This document shows positions 7,991 through 15,985 of a stretch of 50,307 nt of DNA, in pieces. Position 1 is the first letter of the stretch; every line of letters starts with the position of its first letter. Source of the stretch: Pedobacter sp. Leaf250 (lineage in GTDB: Bacteria > Bacteroidota > Bacteroidia > Sphingobacteriales > Sphingobacteriaceae); contig NZ_CAKLBU010000029.1 of the NCBI RefSeq assembly GCF_920984735.1, positions 1 to 50,307 of the forward strand, written 5' to 3'. The translations under genes were made by a program, and so were the position numbers. The notes under the pieces are model-generated. The model was not told where the DNA came from and searched no databases. It saw only the letters and a program-made list of their open reading frames with translations.

Positions 7991-8495
7991 TGCGATTTCT
8001 TTAATTTATTGGTTTACAGTGCCGATTCGAAATAATAGGATGGTCCGTTTCGGGACTACGAATATTGAGAAAATTATCAACATTTTAAACAAAAATTTCA
8101 AATAAATCGTAACGTACTGATAAGGAATAGGGTAGCCTAGTTAACCTCAATTTTTTGTGTTGATAACTATTTATTAACACCAGTTTTCCACATTCTACCT
8201 ATCTAACGCTCATATTGAGGCATAATTTCGAATCCTATTTAGAAAAGCAAAATCTAAGCCATTACAGAAGCAAGCCGGGCTGTATGCTATAGTTTTTATT
8301 TGTAAACTACCAAAAAGCTGATTATCAAAGCCATTATTTTAATACAAATAAAAAGCTGCCGCTTCCATCCCGTTTAATTGGCAAAAACTGTGGTAATATT
8401 TTCCGTTTTCGTTCATAACGCATACAGAAGATTTACTATTGAAATGTCGAAGCTTCATTTAAAACCTGATCTACTTTAAAAAATAGTTTCAATCA
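7991..8495. other. AT-rich dnaA upstream region, candidate oriC
   Basis: About 500 bases between dnaA and the mutase gene. DnaA-box-like sites (consensus TTATNCACA) are TTATCAACA at 8074-8082 (+), the same word on the minus strand at 8158-8166, TTATTAACA at 8171-8179, and TTTTCCACA at 8184-8192. The last three fall within 35 bases. The surrounding sequence is AT-rich and could serve for unwinding. A candidate small ORF occupies 8339-8458. The position next to dnaA and the clustering support an origin or a dnaA operator, but Bacteroidota origins are not always beside dnaA. Confidence 0.4.
8339..8458 (-). CDS. Candidate small protein (39 aa)
   Basis: An ATG-initiated frame of 39 codons lies 37 bases downstream of the mutase stop, in the same direction. 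The product starts MKLRHFNSKSSVCVMNENGK and ends LNGMEAAAFYLY, with two cysteines and mixed, protein-like composition. No family is recognised. It could be a cotranscribed small protein, the remnant of a longer gene, or a chance frame. Length alone cannot exclude chance, so confidence is low. Confidence 0.3.
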   Translation of the reverse strand: MKLRHFNSKSSVCVMNENGKYYHSFCQLNGMEAAAFYLY

Positions 8496-10043
8496 CTAAT
8501 ATTCTCCAAAAACTTTACGCAATACATCGGCTATTTCGCCAAGTGTGGCGTATTTTTCAACAGCATCAATAATGAAAGGCATTAGGTTTTCGCTCCCGGT
8601 TGCAGCTTTTTCCAATGCATTTAAGGCATTTAGCACTTCTTCATTATTTCGTTCTGCTTTTAAATGATTTAATTTTTCTGTCTGCAGTACACGTATGGAG
8701 TCGTCGATATTAAAAACCTCTGTTAACCCTTCCTCTGCTTGTGTAAATTTATTTACCCCAACTGAAATGCGCTCAACAGTTTCAATTTCCTTTTGATATT
8801 GATAGGATGCGCTTGCAATTTCATTCTGCATATAATCGCTTTCAATGGCATTTACCGATCCGCCCATCGCATCAATTTTATCGATGTACGCCCAGGCCGC
8901 AGCCTCTACCTCATCAGTTAAATTCTCTACAAAGAAAGAACCTGCCAAAGGATCGACCGTATCGGTTACTCCACTTTCAAAGGCAATAATTTGTTGTGTA
9001 CGTAAAGCAATTTTGGCAGCAGCTTCCGTTGGCAGTGAAAGCGCCTCATCGTAACCATTGGTATGTAGTGATTGCGTTCCGCCAAGTACTGCAGCCATAG
9101 CCTGGTTAGTTACCCTTATCACATTATTTAATGGTTGCTGGGCGGTTAATGTTGAGCCACCTGTTTGCGTATGAAAACGCAACATTTGTGCTTTTTCATC
9201 TGTAGCTCCTAAATCTTTGGTAATTTTTGCCCACATTCTTCGAGCTGCCCTAAATTTTGCAATTTCTTCAAAGAAATTATTGTGACAGTTAAAAAAGAAT
9301 GATAATCGTTTTGCGAAAATATTAATATCCAAGCCTTTCTGGAGTGCCGCTTTTAAATAGGTTTTCCCATTAGCTAAAGTAAAGGCCAATTCTTGCACGG
9401 CAGAAGATCCTGCTTCTCGAATGTGATAACCAGATATGGAAATCGTATTCCATTTTGGCACTTCCTGACTGCAGAATTCGAAAATATCGGTTATTAACCG
9501 CATAGATGGCTTTGGCGGATAGATATAGGTTCCCCTTGCGGCATATTCTTTTAAAATATCATTCTGTATGGTTCCTGAAATTTGCTTTAAATCTGCCCCT
9601 TGCTTTTTAGCCAAGGCAATATACATGGCCAATAGAATAGATGCTGTGGCATTGATGGTCATTGAAGTAGTAATGTTTTTCAGCTCAATTCCATCAAACA
9701 GGATCTCTATATCTTTTAGCGAATCAATCGCTACCCCAACTTTTCCTACTTCTCCATCAGCCATTTCATGATCAGAATCGTAACCGATTTGCGTAGGCAG
9801 ATCAAAAGCTACAGATAAGCCAGTTGTTCCCTGGGCCAATAAATAATGATAACGCTTATTTGATTCTTCGGCAGTTGAAAAACCTGCATACTGACGCATG
9901 GTCCATAATTTTCCGCGATACATATCTTTCTGAATCCCTCGTGTAAAAGGAAATTCACCCGCTTTTTCTTCCATTGGCTGGGTAGAGGTATAAATCTCTT
10001 TTATCTCAATGCCAGAAGTGGTAGTATGTTTTTTATCGCTCAT
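8496..10043 (-). CDS. Methylmalonyl-CoA mutase family protein, catalytic (large) subunit
   Basis: A 515-residue acyl-CoA mutase TIM-barrel chain. It opens with the substrate-binding segment FTRGIQKDMYRGKLWTMRQY, then AGFSTAEESNKRYHYLLAQG and VAFDLPTQIGYDSD. The Tyr of RQYAGFS and the Arg of PSMRLITDIF are consistent with methylmalonyl rather than isobutyryl specificity. The chain ends at about residue 515, so it lacks the C-terminal B12-binding domain (DxHxxG) of the full-length large subunit. A separate cobalamin-binding partner is required and none is encoded in this window. It interconverts methylmalonyl-CoA and succinyl-CoA in propionate metabolism. Confidence 0.88.
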   Translation of the reverse strand: MSDKKHTTTSGIEIKEIYTSTQPMEEKAGEFPFTRGIQKDMYRGKLWTMRQYAGFSTAEESNKRYHYLLAQGTTGLSVAFDLPTQIGYDSDHEMADGEVGKVGVAIDSLKDIEILFDGIELKNITTSMTINATASILLAMYIALAKKQGADLKQISGTIQNDILKEYAARGTYIYPPKPSMRLITDIFEFCSQEVPKWNTISISGYHIREAGSSAVQELAFTLANGKTYLKAALQKGLDINIFAKRLSFFFNCHNNFFEEIAKFRAARRMWAKITKDLGATDEKAQMLRFHTQTGGSTLTAQQPLNNVIRVTNQAMAAVLGGTQSLHTNGYDEALSLPTEAAAKIALRTQQIIAFESGVTDTVDPLAGSFFVENLTDEVEAAAWAYIDKIDAMGGSVNAIESDYMQNEIASASYQYQKEIETVERISVGVNKFTQAEEGLTEVFNIDDSIRVLQTEKLNHLKAERNNEEVLNALNALEKAATGSENLMPFIIDAVEKYATLGEIADVLRKVFGEY

Positions 10044-10180
10044 AATGGTTGTTCTGGTTGATTAGTTTTTTCGTTATTTGGTTATCGCGGCTTTTTTAAA
10101 TTATTAAATATATAAGATTAACAACACCTAAACACCTCCATCAAACCAACCAAAAAACCAAATATCTAAACAACTAGCCA

Positions 10181-10711
10181 TTAAAACATTTTTTGAATAT
10201 CTTTTTTGATTAATTCTATTGTCAAATCGTATGGATTTTCATCGATGCTGGCCATGTGCTGCAATATTGCTTTACTCAATTCAATTCCATTTGCATCAGC
10301 AGGCAGACCTTGTACAGCATTGTTTATCATGGCAATGGTATCATCTTTAAGTTTTCGAACAACAGTCCAAGTCACACTATCCACATATAGTTGTTGGGTA
10401 ATATTGTGTTGATATTCCGAACGTACTTCATTTAAAATGCCGGCCTGCAAAGTTCCAATGCCAATTCCTTGCTGATGCAAGCGAACCAGCAAATTTGCAG
10501 GATTGATTCTATCGGTAAAAATGATTAATCGCTCATGCGCCTGCAAACGTAAAGGCAATAAATGCGCTCTACTTTCTTTGTTCAGTTCAATATTTTTTAG
10601 GTTAAAAAACCGTTGTATATCGTTCTTCAATATATAGTAAAGCGCCATTAAGGCTAAAAAGATACCTGCAAATAAGATTACTATATCAGTTAAAACTTGT
10701 TGAATATTCAT
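10181..10711 (-). CDS. Membrane-anchored hypothetical protein
   Basis: A conserved-looking Bacteroidota protein of unknown function. I prefer the ATG at 10711 (176 aa, MNIQQVLTDIVILFAGIFLA), because it places one transmembrane helix at the N-terminus (about 6-28). The frame is open to an earlier ATG at 10765, which adds 18 hydrophobic residues. The rest is a cytosolic alpha/beta region with RLQAHERLIIFTDRINPANL and a C-terminal helical part ending IKKDIQKMF. It is divergent from the Fe-S carrier gene at 10902 and shares its upstream region. Confidence 0.7.
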   Translation of the reverse strand: MNIQQVLTDIVILFAGIFLALMALYYILKNDIQRFFNLKNIELNKESRAHLLPLRLQAHERLIIFTDRINPANLLVRLHQQGIGIGTLQAGILNEVRSEYQHNITQQLYVDSVTWTVVRKLKDDTIAMINNAVQGLPADANGIELSKAILQHMASIDENPYDLTIELIKKDIQKMF

Positions 10712-10820
10712 GCTATTGTTTAAATACGGTAATATTAACCATCCGTTAAAAGCAAAAATGTGCATTATTATTTATATTTCCTCTAAGAATACATATTCTC
10801 AATGGTAAAGGAGAGAACGA

Positions 10821-10879
10821 TAAATTGCTTTTTTATGATGTTAATTATTATTTATATAAAAGCAATTTATCTAAGTTTG
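10821..10879 (+). promoter_or_regulatory. Promoter with 12-bp inverted repeat upstream of the Fe-S carrier gene
   Basis: TAAATTGCTTTT (10821-10832) and AAAAGCAATTTA (10858-10869) are perfect reverse complements, 25 bases apart. The right arm ends two bases before TAAGTTTG (10872-10879), an exact TAnnTTTG -7 element, with the ATG 22 bases further on. The -33 position is poor. An operator bound by a dimeric regulator, or a hairpin, could explain the arrangement. Confidence 0.45.
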
Positions 10880-10901
10880 TAACAGATAAAATTTAAATAA
10901 C

Positions 10902-11255
10902 ATGAGCACAACAGTTGATACATCATTTGCACCAGTTACTTTTTCAGAAGGTGCAGCAAAAGAGTTATATAAATTAAAAGATCAGCAGGAAATTAGCGAA
11001 GATTATGGTTTACGCGTTGGCGTTGAGGGTGGTGGCTGTGCTGGAATGAATTATATTTTAGGTTTTGATCAAAAGAAAGATGGCGATCAGGAATTTTTTA
11101 TCGATGGCATTAAAGTTTTCATGAACAAAGCACACCAAATGTATTTGATGGGTATGATGATTGATTGGCAAGATGGCTTAAACTCACGTGGTTTTACATT
11201 TGTTAATCCAAATGCAACGAGTACCTGTGGTTGCGGAACAAGCTTCTCGGCATAA
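10902..11255 (+). CDS. A-type iron-sulfur cluster carrier (HesB/IscA/SufA/ErpA family)
   Basis: A 117-residue A-type carrier. The three conserved cysteines are present: C46 in GGGCAGMNY, and C109 and C111 in the C-terminal TCGCGTSF. Length is typical. The protein receives Fe-S clusters (or iron) and passes them to apoproteins in the cytoplasm. It stands alone here without suf or isc genes, so subtype assignment among IscA, SufA and ErpA is not possible from context. The promoter has a striking inverted repeat, and a hairpin terminator follows. Confidence 0.93.
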   Translation: MSTTVDTSFAPVTFSEGAAKELYKLKDQQEISEDYGLRVGVEGGGCAGMNYILGFDQKKDGDQEFFIDGIKVFMNKAHQMYLMGMMIDWQDGLNSRGFTFVNPNATSTCGCGTSFSA

Positions 11256-11282
11256 ATAAAATAATATTGTAACATATAGTGC

Positions 11283-11317
11283 AGTCCCTTTGTCTAAACA
11301 TCGGGACTTTTTTTATT
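11283..11317 (+). terminator. Terminator of the Fe-S carrier gene
   Basis: AGTCCC (11283-11288) pairs with GGGACT (11303-11308) around a 14-base loop, followed by a run of seven further Ts and TATTTTT. Confidence 0.6.
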
Positions 11318-11357
11318 TTTACAGGCTTTGTCCGCCAAACGCTTAGCGCAATACTAA

Positions 11358-12587
11358 ATGAACTACAGAGAAAACATCAGACTGGCATTAGAATCTATTA
11401 AGGGCAATCGTTTACGTACCATGCTTACTGCCCTAATTATTGCAATAGGTTTAATGGCCTTGGTTGGTATTTTAACTACACTTGATGCTGTAAAGAAAAG
11501 TATGACAGATGCTTTTAGTAGCATGGGCGCTAACTCATTCACCATTAGAAACCGTGGTACAGGAATTAGGATTGGAAATGGAAAAAGACCAAAACCATTT
11601 AAATCTATCCGCTATGAGGATGCAACTAAATTTAAAGAAGGCTTAGTTGCACCAGCTACTGTTGCGGTAAGTGTTTTTGCAAGTGGTGGTTCTACGGTTA
11701 AATATGGTACGCTAAAAACCAACCCCAACATTAATGTACAAGGTATTGATGAAAATGGTTTGGCTTCACAGGGCTTAAGTTTATCTGAAGGCCGAAATTT
11801 TGGACTATCGGAAGTTGCCATGGGAAGCAATGTATGCATTGTTGGTGGTGAGGTGGTAGAAAGACTCTTTAAAGATTCTGATCCGATGGATAAATTGATA
11901 AACGTTGGGAATAATCGATTTAAAATTATAGGGGTTTTGGCAAAAAAAGGTTCGAGTATGGGTTTTAGTGGCGATAGGGCTGTTTACGTTCCCTTGCTTA
12001 AAGCCAAACAGATTAATGCCAACGCCAATCCTTCTTATACCATTACAGTGATGGTTGGCGATAATAACGACCAGGAAAATGTAATTGGAGAATCAACTGC
12101 TTTATTTAGAAATATTCGCAAGGTAAAAATTGGTGAAGGGAATAATTTTGAAATCACTAAAAGTGATGCGATTGCTCAAACCTTATTTGAAAACCTTGCT
12201 TTCGTAGCCATTGGAGGAGTTGCCATCGGTATTATTACATTATTGGGCGCATCAATCGGATTAATGAATATCATGTTGGTAAGTGTTACTGAACGAACAA
12301 GAGAAATAGGAATTAGAAAAGCTATTGGTGCTAATCCGCAGGTTATTCGTCGTCAATTTTTAATTGAAGCTGTGGTAATTTGTTTAATGGGAGGTGTGCT
12401 GGGAATATTTCTGGGGATAGTTTTAGGAAACGTGATATCGCTTGCCATGGGTGGAGCTTTCATTATTCCATGGTTTTTTATTATCGGAGGTTTCGCACTT
12501 TGTGTTTTGGTCGGAATTGTTTCAGGCTATTATCCTGCAAAAAAAGCATCGAAATTAGATCCAGTGGAGGCATTGAGGTATGAATAG
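11358..12587 (+). CDS. ABC transporter permease, MacB/FtsX type
   Basis: A 409-residue permease. One transmembrane helix is near 20-45, followed by a large extracytoplasmic MacB_PCD domain (about 50-265) and three C-terminal helices forming the FtsX domain (about 275-400). The coupling signature TERTREIGIRKAIGANPQVI lies after the second helix. It should pair with a LolD/MacB-like ATPase to move lipoproteins, peptides or other envelope substrates, but no ATPase gene is adjacent. Ends ALRYE, typical of the family. The ATG at 11358 gives the canonical cytosolic start (NYRENIRLALESIKGNRLR). Confidence 0.9.
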   Translation: MNYRENIRLALESIKGNRLRTMLTALIIAIGLMALVGILTTLDAVKKSMTDAFSSMGANSFTIRNRGTGIRIGNGKRPKPFKSIRYEDATKFKEGLVAPATVAVSVFASGGSTVKYGTLKTNPNINVQGIDENGLASQGLSLSEGRNFGLSEVAMGSNVCIVGGEVVERLFKDSDPMDKLINVGNNRFKIIGVLAKKGSSMGFSGDRAVYVPLLKAKQINANANPSYTITVMVGDNNDQENVIGESTALFRNIRKVKIGEGNNFEITKSDAIAQTLFENLAFVAIGGVAIGIITLLGASIGLMNIMLVSVTERTREIGIRKAIGANPQVIRRQFLIEAVVICLMGGVLGIFLGIVLGNVISLAMGGAFIIPWFFIIGGFALCVLVGIVSGYYPAKKASKLDPVEALRYE

Positions 12588-12658
12588 TAGGTTAACTGCT
12601 AATCGTTATAATTGATGATTAGCAAATCTATTGTTGTAGCCTGATAAATGTTTAACTC

Positions 12659-13396
12659 TTAGATTAATACATTATTTAATTGATGCTGACTTAAAAGACG
12701 TTGCATCAATGGCGTTGTTAGGCTATCTTCGAGCGCTGCTGCGTGTTTAAGGTGGTGCATATCGCTGCCGATAAAATCAACCAAATGATTCTCCACCATT
12801 TCTTCGGCTACCTTTTTAGCGCCCGAGCCATAATATCCTGTTAATGCGATCGAATTCATTTGCAACATGCAACCTGTTTCTTTTATCTGCTGATAACTTT
12901 CGAACGACCCATAATAGTAAGGGTATCTTTCGGGATGGGCAAGAACAGGTTTGTAGCCTCCATCTTGCATCATTTTAATGATATCAAAAAGGTTTTGTGG
13001 TGCGTTGATGTAAGACAATTCAAAAAGCAAGTAATTACTTCCGAAAGTGAGTACTTCTTTTTGCTTGATTTTCTTTTCTAAAGTTTCATCAAGGTAATAT
13101 TCTGCGGCTGCATCAACCTCCAGATCCAACTGAATTTCCTGCAAACCTTTTCTTAAAATATCTAAACCTCTATGAATAGTATCTGGTGTGTTCCGAAAAT
13201 AATCGGCCATGATATGCGGAGTTGCAATGAGTTTTTTAAAACCTAAGGCCTTGAACTTTTTAGCAATTAAAAGCGAATCATTTATGGTTTGAGCGCCATC
13301 ATCTATCCCTGGAATAATATGTGAATGCATATCGGTTCCAATATTTGAAAAATTAAATTCGGGTACTATTTTCTTCTTTTTAAATAATCCGAACAT
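12659..13396 (-). CDS. PHP-type tyrosine-protein phosphatase (CpsB/YwqE-like)
   Basis: A 245-residue PHP-domain phosphatase. Metal-binding motifs in order are DMHSHIIPGIDDGAQ (D22, H24, H26), ATPHIMADYF (about 59-68), AHPERYPYY in the middle, and SDMHHLKHA near the C-terminus. The family dephosphorylates bacterial tyrosine kinases that regulate capsule and exopolysaccharide polymerisation. It is followed on the same strand by sugar-nucleotide genes (galE, UDP-xylose synthase, ugd are upstream of it in transcription order), supporting a polysaccharide role. Confidence 0.9.
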   Translation of the reverse strand: MFGLFKKKKIVPEFNFSNIGTDMHSHIIPGIDDGAQTINDSLLIAKKFKALGFKKLIATPHIMADYFRNTPDTIHRGLDILRKGLQEIQLDLEVDAAAEYYLDETLEKKIKQKEVLTFGSNYLLFELSYINAPQNLFDIIKMMQDGGYKPVLAHPERYPYYYGSFESYQQIKETGCMLQMNSIALTGYYGSGAKKVAEEMVENHLVDFIGSDMHHLKHAAALEDSLTTPLMQRLLSQHQLNNVLI

Positions 13397-13412
13397 AATT
13401 GGGACTCGTGGC

Positions 13413-13970
13413 TTAATTAATTTCCCTTGGCAAACTGGATGCCTCGGCTGATGCCGCTAATTTAGAAGAATAGATTTTATCGAGCAAATTATTTAGGTTT
13501 TCACTTAAATCAAACTGCAAATCTTCGTGTAGTTTTCTGTATTTATTGATGGTTACCGCAACAGTTTTAATGTAGAATGAAGAAAACAAAATCATATAAT
13601 CGCGATAGCCTAAAATAGATCTGCGGTAATCGAATGGAACATTATTTAAAATGAATATTTTCAGCTCCACCTCTCCTATCGGATCTTTGGTTACCTTATA
13701 AAAATGATTAACCGATGTGATCATTTTCCTAACTTTTACTAAAGCTTCTTTGGCGTTAAGCTTTTTAAGTTCAGGAATTTGTTCGCTCACATCGGCTTTA
13801 ATTTTTTCCTTACGGTCTTCCAGATCAATTTCGCTTTCCAAAAGTTTGTAGTGAAGGTGTTCTGTGAGCACTTTATCTTTAGCTATTAAGCGCAACAAAA
13901 GTCTGTCTTTTTCTTTAACAGGCAAATCTGTAATGGCGCTCTTTAGATTTTTGTGCTCTGATAATTTCAT
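13413..13970 (-). CDS. Conserved hypothetical protein (helical, 185 aa)
   Basis: A lysine- and leucine-rich, predominantly helical, soluble protein without signal peptide or membrane segment. It starts MKLSEHKNLKSAITDLPVKE and has a helix-forming KLNAKEALVKVRKMI region. No family is recognised with certainty. It sits between galE (its upstream neighbour, stop and start abutting at 13970/13971) and the PHP phosphatase, so it is probably translated as part of the sugar-nucleotide operon. Its role there is unknown. Confidence 0.75.
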   Translation of the reverse strand: MKLSEHKNLKSAITDLPVKEKDRLLLRLIAKDKVLTEHLHYKLLESEIDLEDRKEKIKADVSEQIPELKKLNAKEALVKVRKMITSVNHFYKVTKDPIGEVELKIFILNNVPFDYRRSILGYRDYMILFSSFYIKTVAVTINKYRKLHEDLQFDLSENLNNLLDKIYSSKLAASAEASSLPREIN

Positions 13971-14993
13971 TTAAAAAGGATTAGCCTTGATGTATTTTTC
14001 CCACTCCCAAGCCGAACGCATCATCTCATTAATATCCAGATTCGCTTTCCAGCCCAATTCGTTGTTTGATTTTTGAACATCGCCATAAATCTGAACAATA
14101 TCGCCTGCTCTTCGTGGACCAATCTTATAATCAAGTTTTTCTCCAGTTACGTTTTCGAAAGCTGAAATAATTTCCAAAACTGAAGAACCTTTTCCAGTTC
14201 CGATATTAAAAACTTCATAGTTGGATTCTGCTTTACTTTCTTCCAAACGTTTAATAGCGGCAACGTGAGCTTTTGCTAAATCAACTACATGAATATAATC
14301 GCGAATGGCAGAACCATCTGGTGTTTCATAATCATCGCCATGAACCGTAATCGGACCACGTTTTCCAATGGCTGATTGTGTAATAAAAGGAACAAGATTT
14401 GCCGGAACACCATTTGGTAATTCTCCAATTAACGCCGTTTCGTGTGCACCAACCGGATTGAAGTAACGCAATGCAATAACATTTAAATCTGGTGTAACCG
14501 AAGCAGTTTCGGCTAAAATTTCTTCAGCAATCTGTTTGGTATTTCCGTATGGAGATTCTGCTTTTTTAACATCTGCAGCTTCTGTAACTGGCAAACTATC
14601 TGGCTGACCATAAACTGTACATGATGATGAAAACACAAAATCAATCTTTTTATTAAATGATACAAGTAGATTGATCAGTCCGTAGAAATTGTTTTTATAA
14701 TATTTTAAAGGTTTTTCTACTGATTCGCCAACAGCTTTGTATGCTGCAAAATGGATAATACCGGTGATGTCCGTATTGTTTTCGGCAAAATTTTGAACCG
14801 CCTTATCATCCTGAAGATCAATTTCTACAAACTCAAACCACTTACCGGTAATGGCATGCAATTGGGTTATGATTTTGATATTGGAGTTAGAAAGATTATC
14901 TACAATAATCACTTCATACCCTGCATTGTGTAATTCAACTACGGTGTGCGAACCAATGTATCCTGTTCCGCCGGTAACTAATATTTTTGACAT
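13971..14993 (-). CDS. galE: UDP-glucose 4-epimerase
   Basis: A 340-residue extended SDR enzyme. The NAD-binding GGTGYIGSHT is at 7-16, SSSCTVYG carries the catalytic serine/threonine region, and YGNTK is the YxxxK catalytic pair. NPVGAH and the C-terminal GDIVQIYGDVQK segment are typical of GalE. It interconverts UDP-glucose and UDP-galactose, with possible action on the N-acetyl forms. It lies one base from the UDP-xylose synthase stop, within a run of four sugar-nucleotide genes on the same strand. Confidence 0.95.
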   Translation of the reverse strand: MSKILVTGGTGYIGSHTVVELHNAGYEVIIVDNLSNSNIKIITQLHAITGKWFEFVEIDLQDDKAVQNFAENNTDITGIIHFAAYKAVGESVEKPLKYYKNNFYGLINLLVSFNKKIDFVFSSSCTVYGQPDSLPVTEAADVKKAESPYGNTKQIAEEILAETASVTPDLNVIALRYFNPVGAHETALIGELPNGVPANLVPFITQSAIGKRGPITVHGDDYETPDGSAIRDYIHVVDLAKAHVAAIKRLEESKAESNYEVFNIGTGKGSSVLEIISAFENVTGEKLDYKIGPRRAGDIVQIYGDVQKSNNELGWKANLDINEMMRSAWEWEKYIKANPF

Positions 14994-14994
14994 C

Positions 14995-15984
14995 TTAACG
15001 GTTAAATGTGGTGAAATCTTTATGATCTATTTTTGCCAAAGCCTCTGGGGGCAGTGATTTAAAATACTCGTATGTAATTTTTAGTCCTTCTGCACGGCCA
15101 ACTTTTGGCTCCCAACCTAAAATTTCTCTCGCTTTTGTAATATCAGGTCTTCTTTGTTTCGGATCATCTTGTGGAAGTTCTTTATAAACAATTCTTTGCG
15201 AAGTGCCAGTGAGTTTAATAATCTCTTCACAAAATTGTTTAATGGTGATCTCATCAGGATTTCCAATATTTACTGGCTGTGCATAATCGCTCATCAATAA
15301 ACGATAAATTCCTTCAATTAAATCATCTACATAACAGAAAGATCGTGTTTGGCTGCCATCACCGAAAACTGTTAAGTCTTCTCCGCGTAAAGCCTGGCCT
15401 ATAAAAGCAGGTAAAACACGGCCATCATTCAATCGCATTCTTGGTCCGTAAGTATTAAATATTCTCACTATTCTGGTTTCTACACCATGAAAAGTATGGT
15501 AGGCCATGGTAATGGCCTCTTGAAAACGTTTGGCTTCATCATAAACACCACGAGGACCAACCGGATTTACATTCCCCCAGTATTCTTCTGGTTGTGGGTT
15601 AACATTTGGATCTCCGTAAACTTCTGAAGTAGAAGCAATCAGCATTCTCGCATTTTTATTTCTGGCCAAACCTAATAAATTATGCGTTCCTAAAGAACCT
15701 ACTTTTAATGTTTGAATAGGAATTTTAAGGTAATCGATTGGGCTTGCAGGCGAGGCAAAATGAAGAATATAATCCAGATTGCCTGGAATATGCACAAATT
15801 TAGAAACGTCATGATTGTAGAATTCAAAATTCTCCAACTTAAAGAGATGCTCAATATTGGCCATATCTCCAGTGATCAGATTATCCATTCCGATAACATG
15901 AAAACCTTCTTTTACGAAACGATCACATAAATGCGAACCTAAAAACCCAGCCGCACCTGTAATTAAAATTCTCTTTTTTCCCAT
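14995..15984 (-). CDS. UDP-glucuronate decarboxylase (UDP-xylose synthase)
   Basis: A 329-residue extended SDR. Motifs are GAAGFLGSHLCDRF (about 9-22), ASTSEVYGDPNVNPQPE (catalytic Thr/Ser region), YDEAKR for YxxxK, and the UXS-typical RIFNTYGPRMRLNDGRVLPAF. It converts UDP-glucuronic acid to UDP-xylose with internally recycled NAD+. The UDP-glucose dehydrogenase that makes its substrate is the adjacent upstream gene, with only one base between stop and start, so the two steps are coupled genetically. Arginines and the GDGSQTRSFCYVDDL stretch are intact. Confidence 0.93.
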   Translation of the reverse strand: MGKKRILITGAAGFLGSHLCDRFVKEGFHVIGMDNLITGDMANIEHLFKLENFEFYNHDVSKFVHIPGNLDYILHFASPASPIDYLKIPIQTLKVGSLGTHNLLGLARNKNARMLIASTSEVYGDPNVNPQPEEYWGNVNPVGPRGVYDEAKRFQEAITMAYHTFHGVETRIVRIFNTYGPRMRLNDGRVLPAFIGQALRGEDLTVFGDGSQTRSFCYVDDLIEGIYRLLMSDYAQPVNIGNPDEITIKQFCEEIIKLTGTSQRIVYKELPQDDPKQRRPDITKAREILGWEPKVGRAEGLKITYEYFKSLPPEALAKIDHKDFTTFNR

Positions 15985-15985
15985 C

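Noticed and set aside
12597..12624. TGCTAATC/GATTAGCA hairpin after the ABC permease as a terminator.
   Set aside because: The 8-bp stem is real but has a 12-base loop and no T tract, so it was not listed as a terminator.
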